Under the pieces are notes generated by a model, which saw nothing but the letters and a program-made list of their open reading frames with translations, made no database searches and was not told the origin of the DNA. A program made the translations under genes and the position numbers. From Neoceratodus forsteri (Eukaryota; Chordata; Ceratodontiformes; Ceratodontidae), in NCBI GenBank assembly GCA_016271365.2, contig CM057456.1, forward strand, positions 659,645,501-659,709,500: a stretch of DNA of 64,000 nt, in the 5' to 3' direction. Below are positions 44,361 through 55,620 of the stretch, in pieces; position 1 is the stretch's first letter; each line of letters starts with the position of its first letter.

Positions 44361-45820
44361 TTGGATTTCTGGAAGAATATCAAAGAAGTTACAGGGAAAC
44401 AAACGAAATCCTCCCCAACCATGCTAAAGGTTGATGAGGCCATCACCTTGGATCCTCTGGTCATTGCGAACACCTTCAGTGATGCATTCACTGTTCTCAG
44501 CAGTGTCCTTCCCCCAGATTTTTTCCTTGACACTACCCACGCTATCCCCGATGATCCTCCTACCACTCACCCACCCTTCTACTTCAAAGAAATTAACCTG
44601 CACGATGCCCGAACACACATCACCAAAGCAATTTCAAAGTCAAGATTAAGTGGAGACTTACTGGATCTAAAACTCCTAACTCTCACTATGGATGAGGTCC
44701 TAGTCCCATTAACACACATTTTCAATCTCTCCCTTAGCACTGGTCAGTTCCCTGACAAATGAAAGGCGGCTACAGTTACTCCAGTCCACAAAAGTGGCGA
44801 TAACACCTGCCATGTGAACTATCGACCGATTTCGATACTACCACCTCTCTCCAAGGCACTCGAACGCATGGAATCCAACCAACTCACGGACTACCTCGAC
44901 AAACACAATCTCTTATGCCCACAACAACATGGCTTCAGAAAAGGTCATCGCACCTCTTCTGCATTACTGGAGTTCACTGGAGCACTGCACGGCACATTAG
45001 ATATGGGTCACTTAACTGGGGCAGTATTTGCAGATCTTACCAAGGCCTTCGACACAGTCCACCATCGTCTGCTGATCCAACAACTCCAGCATTTAGAACT
45101 CTCTCCTGACACTGTCTCATGGTTCAACAGCTATCTGCAAAACAGACCTCAATGAGTCAAAATTGCTGGGACACTCTCGGACCTCAGACTGGTCCGATCT
45201 GGAGTCCCTCAGGGATCCTTCCTGGATCCATTACTCTTCAGCCTTTTTCTTAACACGCTCCCGAAATCTTGCACTGAACAGATTATCCTCTATGCTGATA
45301 ATGCTGTTATCTTCTCCTCCCACAAGGACCCTGTGCTCCTGCAGACCAATCTTCAACAAGGCTTTGCCACAGTGGAAAACTGGTTTATTCATCATAAGCT
45401 TGTCTTCAATCATAAAAAAAAAACAAAGTAATGCTCTTTGACAGCTTTCAAAACATGCATAGATCTCACCCGCTAGCTATCTCCACCAGCAATGGCAACA
45501 CCCTTGAGCAAGTGCAGTCGTTCAGATACCTAGGGTTATCCCTGGACTCAAATCTCTCCTATGGGGCACACGTAGACAATGTTGCCAAATCAGCAAATAT
45601 GCGCCTAGGCCTACTTTACCGACATAGACAATACCTTACTGCAGAAGCACTGAAGATTGCCATCCAAAGCTCGGTGGTCTCCATCATTGATTACGGTCTT
45701 ATAATCTATGGCTCTGCCTCTGCCACTGCCCTGAGACAAATTTCAACATCGCTTAACAAGGCTTGCAGGCTCATCTCTGGTGCTCATCATCTCACTCATA
45801 CATGTCACCTGTATGCCTGA
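44361..45820 (+). pseudogene. LINE ORF2: reverse transcriptase
   Basis: Frame 44361-44762 gives the RT approach (ISKSRLSGDLLDLKLLT). Frame 44814-45155 has NYRPISILPPLSKALERM, QQHGFRKGHRTSSALLEF, AVFADLTKAFDTVHHRLL and SPDTVSWFNSYLQNR. Then, past a stop, SGVPQGSFLDPLLFSLFL near 45192. The catalytic box reads YADN near 45292 instead of YADD, so the second aspartate is lost. An A-run near 45415 adds a frameshift, and SFRYLGLSLDSNLSYGAHV follows near 45520. The C-terminus (46,0xx) has RSFAFRAPSWLNALNPDI. Inactive. Confidence 0.85.
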
Positions 45821-46625
45821 TCTGGCTGGCTTCAACTTTCAAATTGCATAAAATAGCAAACCTGCATTATGGCAAAGAAAGTAACCATGGGCCTCACTCC
45901 GCCGGGAGTCCAAGCACTGCTTAGTTCTAGACTAAAGTCACATAACACCAGGGGCTCTGAATACCAGCTCCTTCAGGTTCCCTGCCATCGCACCTCTCAG
46001 GGCCAAAGATCCTTTGCCTTCAGAGCGCCTAGCTGGTTAAATGCGCTCAATCCTGACATCTCCTCCACTACCACCCTTGGCTCATTCAAACATAAACTCC
46101 ACCTCCACCTTACTAACTCTAGCTCCTGTGAATGCTACCTATAATCTCCTCAGCCCTCTCGTTTTTGTTCCCTCCAACTATCATCTACCACATCTCCACC
46201 CCCTCCTTTTCTCTATGTTACTTTTATTTCTTCTTTCTTTCACCACTCCTGACTCTCCCTCACCCCCCGCCTCTTCTGAGCCCTCAATGATCTTTCCCTT
46301 TTGTTGACTAGTTTCAGCCTGCTCCCAATTGATGACTATGCCTTTTGGCTGCAATTCCTGCCCTCTCCAACTTCGCTTCTCACGTTTATCTTCATCTTCC
46401 ACCTTCCCTCCTACTTATCCCTCTGTTACTTGTGTTCCCATGTGTACATTCTACTTATTCTAGCTATTGTATTGATCTACCATTGTAACCTAATATGCTG
46501 ACCCATTTATTGTTTTGTTCCCATTTCTGTAACTTGTATTGTATTTGTTCTCTGACGCAGAACCTTTGTAAAAAAGCCTGGCTCAAAGGTACTTGTAATC
46601 CTAGTTGTAATAAAAAAAAAAAAAA

Positions 46626-47560
46626 AGAAGACTTTGAAAGAGGTTTCAGCTTGGTGTACCTGAGGATTAGGAAGAGTATGAGAGCCAAAAATGTGGGGTC
46701 TATAAAAGGTAAAGAATACACTGTTAACAAGAAAATATGAAAAGAGTTGGATGCAGGAAGGACAGAGACGCCATTTTTAAATCCGCCCTTCTCCATTTTC
46801 AGGGTTTCGCCATTGGGGATAGTACCAAAGAAGCAACATGGAGAGTATAGGCTAATTCATCATCTGTCATATCCAGAGGGATCATCGGTGAATGATCACA
46901 TTCCCAGGGAGTGTAGTGCAGTGTCATATGCAATGATGGAGCAGGCGGAGGAGCTGATAAGAACAATGGATGGGGCATGGTTAGCAAAGACCAACACTGA
47001 GTCAGCCTTTCGACTGCTACTGCTTAGACAGGAAAGCTGGGACCTGTTGGGATTTTTCTTCCAAGGGTACTTCTATTTTGATAATGCAATGCCCATGGGC
47101 TGTTCAACAGCACGTGCTAAGTTTGAAGTGTTTAGTACAGGAATGCAGTGGGTGTTAGGTGAGAAATACGACCATAAGGCAGTAGTACACTATCTGGGCA
47201 ATTTCCTATCGATAGGGAATAGCCAGAATGCGGCAAAGAAGATGCTCAGGGATTTTAAAAATATGTGTGAGATTTTGGGGGTGCCATTAGTGGAGGGTAA
47301 GATGGAAGGGCCAGCAAGGAAGTTGGAATTTTTGGGGATCGCGGTGGATACAGAGATGCAGGTGTTTAGGTTGCCGCAAGAGAAGGTAGCAAGACTGAGG
47401 GATCTATTGAATGAAGTCAGGAGTAGGAGGAGAGTTCCACTGGGGCAGGTGTAGCAGCTTCTGGGTCACTTGAATTTTGCTTGTAGGGCAGTGGCCCCAG
47501 GGATGGTTTTCACCAGGAGGCTAGCCAGAGCAACAGGAAGGGCGAAGCTGCCACATCATT
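46626..47560 (+). pseudogene. Ngaro-like reverse transcriptase
   Basis: Coding resumes right after the LINE poly-A. It begins EDFERGFSLVYLRIRKSMRA, has a stop at 46738-46740, then GRTETPFLNPPFSIFRVSPL, which is followed by GIVPKK and RLIHHLSYPEGSSVNDHIP. These are hallmarks of DIRS/Ngaro RT. FYFDNAMPMGCSTARAKFEV lies near 47070. The catalytic box, expected as YLDD, reads YLGN near 47190, so both aspartates are gone. The long frame 46747-47454 covers 235 residues. It is followed by RNase H and by recombinase. Confidence 0.85.
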
Positions 47561-48720
47561 GGGTAAACATAACAAATGGAGTACGGCAGGATTTGGAGGT
47601 ATGGCACCAGTTCTTAGAAGGTTAAACAACGAGGTAACTTTCTGGCAGGACGCGTGGCTGGGGAATAATAACCTGGAACTGTACACGGACGCATCACGGT
47701 CAGTTGGAATGGGGGCATATTTTAAGGGGATGTGGATTGCTGAGGTATGGTCAGAGGCATGGAGGGAGATGGAATTACTGAAGGATATCACACTCTTAGA
47801 GATTTTTCCAATATGGGTGGCAGTTCTGACCTGGGGGGAGCAATTGAGGAATAGGAGGATCTTTTTTTTTTTTTTATCTCTGTGTTTATCCTCCTACCTG
47901 TTGCCTGCATTAGCCCCACTCTTCAGGGCTCCTATGGTACCCTGCGTCGGAGCTCCTCCAAGGGCCGTCGGCACATATAGGTGCCCCACTCAAGTGAACC
48001 TTGATGTCTGGATGACCCCCTGGTCAGGGCGGAGGAGTCTCCCCTCTGACTCCTCCAGACCTGTGATGGAGTGTGCACCTTGCCACTCGGTCCGTGGATT
48101 CCCCTGATCGCCGGCTCCTGAAGCCCATCTACCAGCACCAATACTAGCAATTTTTCCTCCGTGGTTTTCTTACTGCCCTCTTGGGCATCAGTGTGCTAGG
48201 AGGGCAAGGAATCAAAGGCACGCTGAGACGTGCCTTCTGCTCCAGTCCTCGGCTGATGTCCACCCAAGCACAGTGCTGCTACCTCTTTACTGCACCTTCC
48301 ACCCGAGTTCCCCAAGGTGGCAGTAAAGCAATGAGGCTTGCAGATCTCCCACCCCAGAGAAGGAGAGCAGCCATCGGGCGCTTAATCCTTCTCCTCCCTG
48401 GCCAACCCCCAGTGGCCCGTTCTCATTCCCGAACATGGGTCACCGGTGTGGTTCGAGGTAATGCGCCAGGCCTCAGCCCTCTGCACCACTGGGCCGGCCA
48501 TTTTTGGTACGATAATAAAGCGGTAGTGGAGGTTATTAACAGGCAGGGAGGATACTCTGAATTGGCAAATAGGGTGTTACAACAGCTGGTATTGTGGGGG
48601 CTGAGGTTGAACCTGTCATTTAAAGCTAAACATATCAAGAGGGTTAATAATGACATTGCTGACAGCCTTTCCCATTTGCAGTTGGACAGGTTCAGGTCTG
48701 TGGCACGACAAGCGGCTGCA
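47561..48720 (+). pseudogene. Ngaro-like RNase H, split by a SINE
   Basis: The 5' half (to 47861) has LELYTDASRSVGMGAYFKG near 47673 with the first aspartate, and LLEIFPIWVAVLTWG near 47798 with the glutamate. The 3' half resumes at 48501 with FWYDNKAVVEVINRQGG (third acidic residue), SELANRVLQQLVLW and NNDIADSLSHLQLD near 48650. Between them a SINE of about 640 bp has inserted in the minus orientation. Removing it brings the halves together in the expected spacing. No intact enzyme exists. Confidence 0.82.
47862..48499 (-). mobile_element. SINE family A, copy 2 (minus) inside RNase H
   Basis: On the minus strand it begins GGCCGGCCCAGTGGTGCAG, where TGGTGCAGAGG fits a polymerase III box A. 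It continues with CACACCGGTGACCCATGTTC and TTGGCCAGGGAGGAGAAGG, and ends in a poly-A (T-run 47862-47875 on the plus strand). It aligns by eye with 54976-55610 and 8395-8750. The plus-strand ORFs within it are incidental. Confidence 0.78.
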
Positions 48721-48799
48721 CAAAGAACACAGGTAATAGAACAAGTGTGGGAAATTGGCTGGAAAGAGCTCAGCTGCTATTTAGGGGCTCCTGGTCTGT

Positions 48800-49660
48800 G
48801 AACACACTAAGGGTGTACAAAGGGGTGTGGGGAGCATTCCAGGAGTTCCGCGAGCGGGAAGGGTTCAAGGTAAGTGAGCCAGTTTCATAAGACCAGATAG
48901 CAAAATACATGGTACAGAAATGGGAAGCGAGGATGGCAAGTGGGACAGTGGGGGTACAGCTAGCAGGGATAAGGTGGGCTTGCAGCGTGAGAGGTTGGGC
49001 GGAACCTAACAAATTTAAGGTGGTATGCCTATGTTGATGGGATGGCAGAGGATAAAAGGGGGGCAGGGGATACTAGGAAACCAGTAGCAGGGGGAAAACT
49101 CCTGGAGTTATTAGAGGTCTTGGGTCAGATTTGTATCTCAGAATTTGAGGCCTTTCTCTTTAAAGCCATTTTTACAGTCATCACAAAAGGTGCTTTCAGG
49201 GTAAATGAAGTGGTGGCGGGCAGCAGAAAAGACAGACAAGGGGGCTTGTGTGGTGAAGAACTACACTGGGACTTAAAGAGGGTAGCTATTTGGTTGAGAT
49301 GATTAAAGGCGGACCAGCAGGGAACAGGGGCTGAAACTATACTGGAAAAACAAGAGTGGGGAAAGGTATGCCCAGTAGATTCACTATAGGAGTATAAGGA
49401 GATTAGGCTGAAAGGTGGAAGACAGTTTTTCATGCAAAAGGATGGTAAGCCAGTTACGTGCTACCAGGTAACTGGGGTTTTGAAAAGGGGCATGGCACAT
49501 TTGGAGGAAAACCCAAAGAGCTATTCATCCCACTCATTCCAAATTGGTGCTCCATCTGATTTGGCAGTGAAAGGGGGATCAGAGGAAGTGGTTAAAAAGG
49601 TGGGGAGATAGAAATCAAACTGTTACAAGAGATATGTGAGGAAATTGTTATGTTGTTTTA
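48800..49660 (+). pseudogene. Ngaro-like tyrosine recombinase
   Basis: This would integrate the element's circular DNA. N-terminal VNTLRVYKGVWGAFQEFRE near 48798 is the SAM-like domain. The catalytic part has AFRVNEVVAGS near 49200 with the first arginine. Near 49520 HSFQIGAPSDLA stands where the family has HSFRIG, so the second arginine is glutamine. The last block reads KVGR, stop, KSNCYKRYVR near 49600, with W replaced by a stop. The candidate tyrosine is in YKRYVR. Several frames are involved. It follows RNase H and precedes the SGNH ORF. Confidence 0.8.
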
Positions 49661-49684
49661 TCGCCAACAGGTCAGGGAAGGACC

Positions 49685-50215
49685 AGGCGGGTGTGGATCA
49701 TTGGGCACTCATACATTTATTGGGCAGAGAAGTGGGTTGCCATTCACCCAGGAGGAAAGCAGCTAGGGCAGGACCTGGACAAAGTTAGACTACATTGGAA
49801 AGGGGTCCGGGGCATGAGATGGGCACAAATCATTCCGACCTTGGAGGAACAGAAGCTAAAATGGCCACAACCAGATTTGCTAGTAATACATTTGGGGGGA
49901 ACGATTTGGGAGATCGGCCATGGGGGGCATTGTGCAAAGAGATTGAGAGAGATTTAGGGGTAATCAAGCAATGGTGGCCGCAGGTGGGGATAGCATGGTC
50001 AGAGATAGTATCCAGGATGGTTTGGCGTCATGCTAGGGACATTAAAGGGGTTGAAAGGGCTAGGAAGAGAATAAACAGGTGGGTAGCAGCATGGATAGCT
50101 AAGGTTGGGGGAGGAATACATAGCATATAACAATATTTCATTTACTAATCCTGGTTCTTACAGGCCAGATGGGGTACACCTGTCCACAGTGGGCTTGTCA
50201 TCTTATGTGTTGCAG
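49685..50215 (+). pseudogene. SGNH-hydrolase-like ORF of the Ngaro-like element
   Basis: SGNH/GDSL hydrolases cleave esters. Block I is VWIIGHSYIYWAEKW near 49692, with GHS in place of the usual GDS and a serine in nucleophile position. The middle DLLVIHLGG near 49880 runs into NDLGDRPWG in another frame, giving the G-x-N-D block III split by a frameshift near 49905. Block V, YRPDGVHLSTVG, near 50162 has the D-x-x-H pair. ARDIKGVERARKRINRWV lies between. SGNH ORFs are known in some Ngaro-type elements; the role is unknown. It lies 3' of the recombinase. Inactivated by a frameshift and stop. Confidence 0.78.
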
Positions 50216-50750
50216 TAGGTGACAGTATTGAAGAATGGGGAGAAAGTGGGGAACTCATCGTTACATCACATAAACTGGAGATGGGCTAGTGGAAGGGTTA
50301 GGGGAGCTAAGATTGGGGGGAGAAAGAGGGGTGAGGAACAAGCACGGGTCAGGGTCAGGCACCCAAACGTGAAGGTAGCAGACTAAATGATGAGGGAGAA
50401 GAAGAGTGAAACAAAATGGGGGGTCGGGTTTTGGTTCAGCACCAGGACTCAAGTAGGGTACAGCAGTGGGCTAAAAAGTAGAGGGGTGTCCGGCCTTTCA
50501 TGCATCCGGACCCCGAGAAGACGAAGAATCTGAGACAATTTGAGACAAGTTACATTATTTGGAGGTACAGACTATAAAAATTGGACTTGAAATTTGCCAA
50601 CATGTGAAATGGCTGAAGTTTGTAAATGATTGTAAATATGTGGAAACTGTTGGTGGGTGACTAAGAAAAATTAATTGATGTGAATTATTAATAAATTCAT
50701 TGCCAGTCGAGCACCCATTAAGAATGTGTCTGTGCGTCATTTCCGGGGGA
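50216..50750 (+). repeat. 3' end region of the Ngaro-like element
   Basis: Non-coding sequence after the SGNH ORF. It contains CCGGCCTTTCATGCATCCGG near 50490 and an A/T-rich stretch with TTATTAATAAATTCATTG near 50685. The element end is probably near 50750 but was not fixed, because no matching 5' copy could be demonstrated. Confidence 0.45.
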
Positions 50751-51716
50751 ATCTCCCTCTGGCAATGTACATAAAGTGCACAGATTGGCTTTGGCAGGGA
50801 GGGGAGTGATCAGTACCCGGCAGACAAAAAAATCTACTCCATGGTTTAACCACATGGTGCCTACCTGCACATGCAGAACTCCATTTCCGTGCCAGGGTGT
50901 GCTGTTTTCATCACATTTGACAAAAACAGCAGTCTTCTCTCATGAAAACAGGCACTCTGTTGTAGTAAAAAATACCTTGTAAAAAAATTCATGAAAAACT
51001 GAATAGTGTCTGTGCAAAACTGGAAAATAATTCTGCTAATTATTTAAAATCCACACATTTGTCAAATTAACTAATTAGCAAAGTGACACTCTTAAATCTG
51101 AAAGTTTCAGGTATCAGCTTTGACATTTTTTCATATTTGTTGGCAAAAAAACCTGTAAAAAACATATTTTTCCCATTTTCCACCTTCCACAAGTTTTAAA
51201 CTGCTGATCTGATCTTTAACAAATTTTCAAAATACAGAGAACTTGGGTTAAAGAACACATTCCATACAGTATTTCAAGTTATTCCACCTAAGGATGGCTG
51301 CAATATTAAGGTGCAAATATTGGGTTTAACATGGAAGCATCTTGCCACTAGAAGATAACTATATCGTAACCAAAGATAATGACCTATAATGCCTGACCCG
51401 GATAATTTATTATGCTTTATCTGCAGTACTTAAAGAAAGCAAATTACTTTATTAGAAAGGGATCGTATTACATGCTGTAGACGCAGGTTAAGACTGAGCT
51501 CTTTGAGAGCGTGCTAACTGAGCAACAGGATGCAGATGGCAACATCCTTCGATTAATAAAGCTGACAGGAAATGCTAACATGGTGGTCACAGGATTTTTT
51601 AACACCCTCCAAATCTTGTTTTAGCAATTCAGGAAGAGCATTGTTTGTGCTTGGCAAGGAAGGATGATCCTAGAGTTGTAGCAGTGGCTCAACCCCCATG
51701 TGTGAAGAACAACGCT
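50751..51716. other. No gene seen
   Basis: AT-rich sequence without recognised ORF, RNA gene or repeat boundary. Confidence 0.45.
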
Positions 51717-52600
51717 TATTTATTTATTTGCTTTTGTTAACCGGGTAAGCACACTAGACAGCCAAGTGCCTATTTTCAGGTGCGACCCGGCAGATTACAA
51801 GGTACAAAACTTGGTACATACATGAACATGAGGCAAATAGAAGTGGAGGTTTACTTACACAGAGTTAGCACATCTGGGACTTTACAAGCATCAGATTTCA
51901 TCAGGCAAATAGTAGTGAAGAGTTAATATAAAGTAATCAGAACACAGCGACACCTTTAGACAATAATACCATAAACAGGGATTACAGTACAGTATTAGAC
52001 ATTGCAGTCAGTAGGAAGAAGTGCAGTGTGAGTTCAACACTCCAGGCAGTAAGTTGTGAGGTTAGCAGTTGGTATAAGAGGGAGCCATAGGAGGAATAGA
52101 GTGGGCAAGTACGAGAGAAAGAAGTGCACAGTTCTAGTGCTCACCCTGTTAGCCGGTGGGCTTGAAAGGTCCATTTTCATAGATACTATGAGAGCAGGAG
52201 GAGTATGAGCATAGATATGCTCTGCCCAAGTCATTATGCTTTGGTAGCAACTCAGTTTGTTGGGGCATCTTAGGCAGAGAGGGTTTGTCTGGTGCAGAGA
52301 CAAGTGGCAACCATTTTGAGAAAACCCCAAAGGGAGGCTTTAAAGCTCTGGTGCGAGGGGGAGGAGTGAGTGCTAGTTGGCAGCGAGTTCCAAACCCTTA
52401 TTGCCAGAGCACATCCCCACACAGGAGATGAGTACCATTGGGAGTGGTTTGATTCCTCTCTCCCCCCAATCCGGTTATGTCTGTTAATACTGCCGGAGAC
52501 CACTCTTACTGTTGTAATAGTGCTCTCCCACGCATTCTTAGGGTATGAAAACCACAAACCGAAGGTGAGCAGATACCCTAAAGATGTAAATGAGACCATG
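51717..52600 (-). pseudogene. LINE ORF2 C-terminus and 3' UTR (tail family), minus
   Basis: On the minus strand a frame (52270-52599) ends in SPVWGCALAIRVWNSLPTST and SFKASLWGFLK. This matches the 'WNSLP...FK..L' end of LINE ORF2. About 550 bp of 3' UTR follow and finish with CCTGAAAATAGGCACTTGG, CCCGGTTAACAAAAGC and (AAATA)n at 51717-51730. Same family as 57150-58031. The upstream RT is missing. Confidence 0.65.
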
Positions 52601-52607
52601 CTCTCTT

Positions 52608-52830
52608 TTTTTATTCTTTGGTAACCAGGTAAGGCCCACTAAGCACACATGCCTGTTTTCAGGTATGACCTGGGAGCACTTGGGAGGTTAAGTGACTTAC
52701 TCAGAGTCACACAGTATGCAAGTGGAGGTTGTAGGAATCAAACCCAGGTCTGCTGGATGTACAAAGCTCATTCACAGTTCGTAACTCTAACCTCTAAGCT
52801 ATGCTGTCAGCCCATGAGAGTGGTCTCAGT
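52608..52830 (-). mobile_element. tRNA-derived SINE with the LINE tail (minus)
   Basis: Read on the minus strand: CAGCATAGCTTAGAGGTTAG (box A-like) near 52805, a box B-like GGGTTTGATTCC near 52737, then GTGACTCTGAGTAAGTCACT and TAACCTCC. The tail CCTGAAAACAGGCATGTG, then ACCTGGTTACCAAAG and an A-rich end, matches that of the LINE at 57963-58031. The head is tRNA-derived and the tail LINE-derived, the normal SINE design. Some body words recall the MIR core. Confidence 0.75.
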
Positions 52831-52841
52831 GGCAGTATTGA

Positions 52842-52947
52842 TATATTATTGATCAAGATCGATCAATAATATTTTATACAATGGGGTCCGAAAATCCTGT
52901 AGCCTGATTGGTCAGCTGGGGATCTTTACCCATGGGTAAACCCCAGC
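52842..52947. repeat. Two palindromes
   Basis: ATATTATTGATC near 52843 pairs with GATCAATAATAT about 6 bp later. At 52925-52940 TTTACCCATGGGTAAA is a perfect 16 bp palindrome, flanked by GCTGGGG and CCCCAGC (52915-52947). A further CCATGGGTAAAG follows. Possibly the end of a small DNA element; not proven. Confidence 0.5.
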
Positions 52948-54880
52948 ATGATCCATGGGTAAAGTTCCAGCTGTCACTGTTCCTGTCAACCAATGCAAAA
53001 ACAAGAAATCACTACATTTTTTTCTTTTCTGAAACCTTCATTGTAGCTGCCATCTTGTTTCTAAAAATCTGCCTGAAAAACCTACAGCTCCCTACAGAAA
53101 CAAGACACAGATTAAAAAATAAAACTTGTTACATCACTTTGTCCTGCACAGTACCTCTTTTTATGAAGTTAAACACTTGATCTGTTCTAGTCTGACTGCT
53201 CATTCCCTCCCAGCTCCATCACTTTGACCGCTTAGTCCCGATTCCATCACAGCAGCTCATTCCCATGCCATCCCTTCTCAAATTCGCAAGTAAAAAAAAA
53301 AAAAAACACATCTCATCTTCCGACTGAGCTGCAGCATTGGCAGTGCTCACGGTAATAAACCGTGCTGATGCTGACGCTGCCTCTCTGTCAGGCCTCCCTC
53401 GCTCGATTTCCCAGATCTCATTCATTTGCTCTACTAGTCGATCATCTCTGCTGGAACCATGGTTCTCTCTCTCCCCTAGCCAGCGCTAAAAATAAAATAA
53501 AAAAAAAAACAGAAAGGAGAGGCGTGTCATACACACAAAAAAAACCTCGATAAGAAACCTCATTCAAAAAAGAATGAGCGTGTGTGTGTGTGTGTGTGTG
53601 CATGCGTTAGCGCGGTGGCTTATAGAACCATATTCTACCTAGCAACAAGGCACTATTTCATAAATGTACCCGACCCAGTCAACGGTCCAACCCACAAAGC
53701 TTTGGGAGGCTTACATGGCCATGTAACATGCTAAGGTCACAGAAGTTGGCCTGAACTATATCCACAGAACACTTTATGAACTGTGCAGAAGGGAAGTATG
53801 GAGACATCCACATTTTCTACCTGCATACAAGTAGATGTAGACATTCCCAGACATACACACTTTTCATTGCAGACGCCTATCCACAGCATAAGATTGGCAT
53901 TTTCACATGCGGATTACAGGGCTCGACACTACCCAATCTGAAGGCCTGCAGTAACTCTGAGAAGGCCCAAACATGGTACACACTACACAAAGGACAACTC
54001 GATGCCTGGAATGTACACCATTAATATCACACCTGCAGCACCTTCACTTGTAACAGGAACCTCAACATGGTGTACAACAAGACCACCTGCGTCATAATTG
54101 GACCATGCACATTATGAAATGGGTCAAGAAAATCTAGAAACTTCATTGGCTGAGGACCTTGTATCAGCACAACAGCATGGGAAGAAGGTCTAGTCAACCT
54201 CACCAGCCTCAGCAACCTTCCCCAAACCCATCCACCTGTCACTCTGTTCATACGGCTGCAGAGTTTGGGACCAACTCATACCCCCCCACCCCGATTGCAC
54301 TTGATCATAATTACAGCCCACCACCATGTCATTCACACTTAAATTGATTTTCCTGGCTCCTGTTCCCCCCACTCCCCCATGAGAACACAGACAAAATAAT
54401 GTGGCTGCAAGGCAAACATACCATAATGTTCCAGCTGCTCAACACCTCGCTTACAAGTCAAACAGGGGACTGCCAAATTCACAGAACTATAAAAATAGAC
54501 TTTCCTTCTATTTCATTATTTTGTTTCACATCTCACGTCAAATGGCAATAAAACAGAAAGGCAAGCCAAGCCTGAAGCTAGACTCAGTGAGTAAGAAGGG
54601 AAAAATAAACAATCAGGTGATCTGGTGGTCTTTCCTACCAAAACTGGTATGCCAAGACTTGCAAGCGATGATTGATGTTAACCCTTGCTGTGCTGTGGAC
54701 TGATATATCAGTCCAGAATTCTATTATGTTCTAATTCTGTTGGCAGCCTAAGGATTAAGACAGAAGGTAATTTAAGATATCCAAATCAAAAATATTTTGA
54801 ACGCAGTAACAGGGCAGGCTGCCTGCTGGCTTTCTGCCTAGGAAAAGCACAAGCAGACCGTTATGTAAAAAGGGTTCATA
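52948..54880. other. No gene recognised
   Basis: Contains a (GT)n microsatellite at about 53578-53601 and small ORFs such as 53776-54024 that match no domain I know. Base composition is ordinary. Nothing else was supported. Confidence 0.4.
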
Positions 54881-54975
54881 GTACAAGGGAGGGATGACCA
54901 GCAGCCACCACCCCAAAAGAGGTCACGTCCTCTTTCCACCTTTATTACAAATCTCTTTATCAACAACATAATATT
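54881..54975 (+). pseudogene. L1-type ORF2 fragment, part 1
   Basis: The frame EVTSSFHLYYKSLYQQHNI near 54915-54972 resembles the L1 ORF2 stretch before RT ('F..YY..LY'). It continues at 55611 after a SINE insertion. Confidence 0.5.
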
Positions 54976-55610
54976 AGAGCCGGCCTGGTGGCGCTGAGGG
55001 TTGAGGCACTGGACGCCACACTTTGCACCACGCCGGCGATCCGGGTTCGGGAGCATACTTGGGTTGCCGGGGGTTGGCTGGGGAAGGGTTGAGAATGAGT
55101 GCCCGTGTGATGCTCTCTTCCCCGGGTAGCATCGGAGGGTTGTCTCGGTGTGCTGGTGACCCCCGGTGGAGACCGGAGGCACTACAGCAGCCAGACAGGC
55201 ACAAAATCAGCGTGGTCGACGCCGGCAGGGTTGCCGTGCGCCAGTGCGTCGTTGTGTAACATGCAGAGAGGGAGTGGGTGAAGCTCGCAAGAACACGGAA
55301 AACAATGGCGCTATGGGTAGGCAACGGCACCGGTCCACCATGTCCTACACCGGGCATTCCCCAACTGACCTTCCAGGTCCTCTGTTCCCCAGCCCTACCC
55401 GAGCCAGAGTCTGACTCGTAAGCATGCCCAAGAGGAGAGGGCGACCCACCCTGGGCGGGTTAAACTGGGGGTATTGGCTTCGGGAAGGGGGAGGAGAGAG
55501 GAGGTACAGATTGGGGAGGCTTCAGGCTGGGCAGGAAAGGACTAGGTTGCCTGAGAGATGATCCAGGGCGCCGCAACCGGAGGGAAAGAAAGTTGAAAAA
55601 AAAAAAAAAA
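54976..55610 (+). mobile_element. SINE family A, copy 3, with 10 bp target duplication
   Basis: The 635 bp element starts AGAGCCGGCCTGGTGGCGC and ends in a poly-A tract (55596-55610). It is flanked by identical copies of ACATAATATT at 54966-54975 and 55611-55620. TGGCGCTGAGG and GGGTTCGGGAGC resemble polymerase III boxes A and B. Target duplication and poly-A indicate L1-type retrotransposition. It interrupts an L1 ORF2 fragment. The internal ORFs are not conserved with the other copies. Confidence 0.88.
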
Positions 55611-55620
55611 ACATAATATT

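Larger units (their letters stand above)
42641..46625 (+). mobile_element. LINE (L2/CR1 superfamily) inserted in the Ngaro-like element
   Basis: This LINE of about 4 kb has a pyrimidine-rich 5' region (42650-42840), one long ORF and a 3' UTR ending TAATCCTAGTTGTAATAAAA followed by a poly-A tract (46610-46625). The left junction falls directly after the repeat word CTGCCTAAATTTT. On the right, Ngaro-like RT coding starts within a few bases of the A-tract. Target duplication not resolved. It carries a 2A-like motif, endonuclease and RT. Confidence 0.85.

Noticed and set aside
49685..50215. Host GDSL lipase or acetylhydrolase gene
   Set aside because: It lies directly 3' of a recombinase in the same orientation, inside the retroelement, with a frameshift and no introns or signal peptide.
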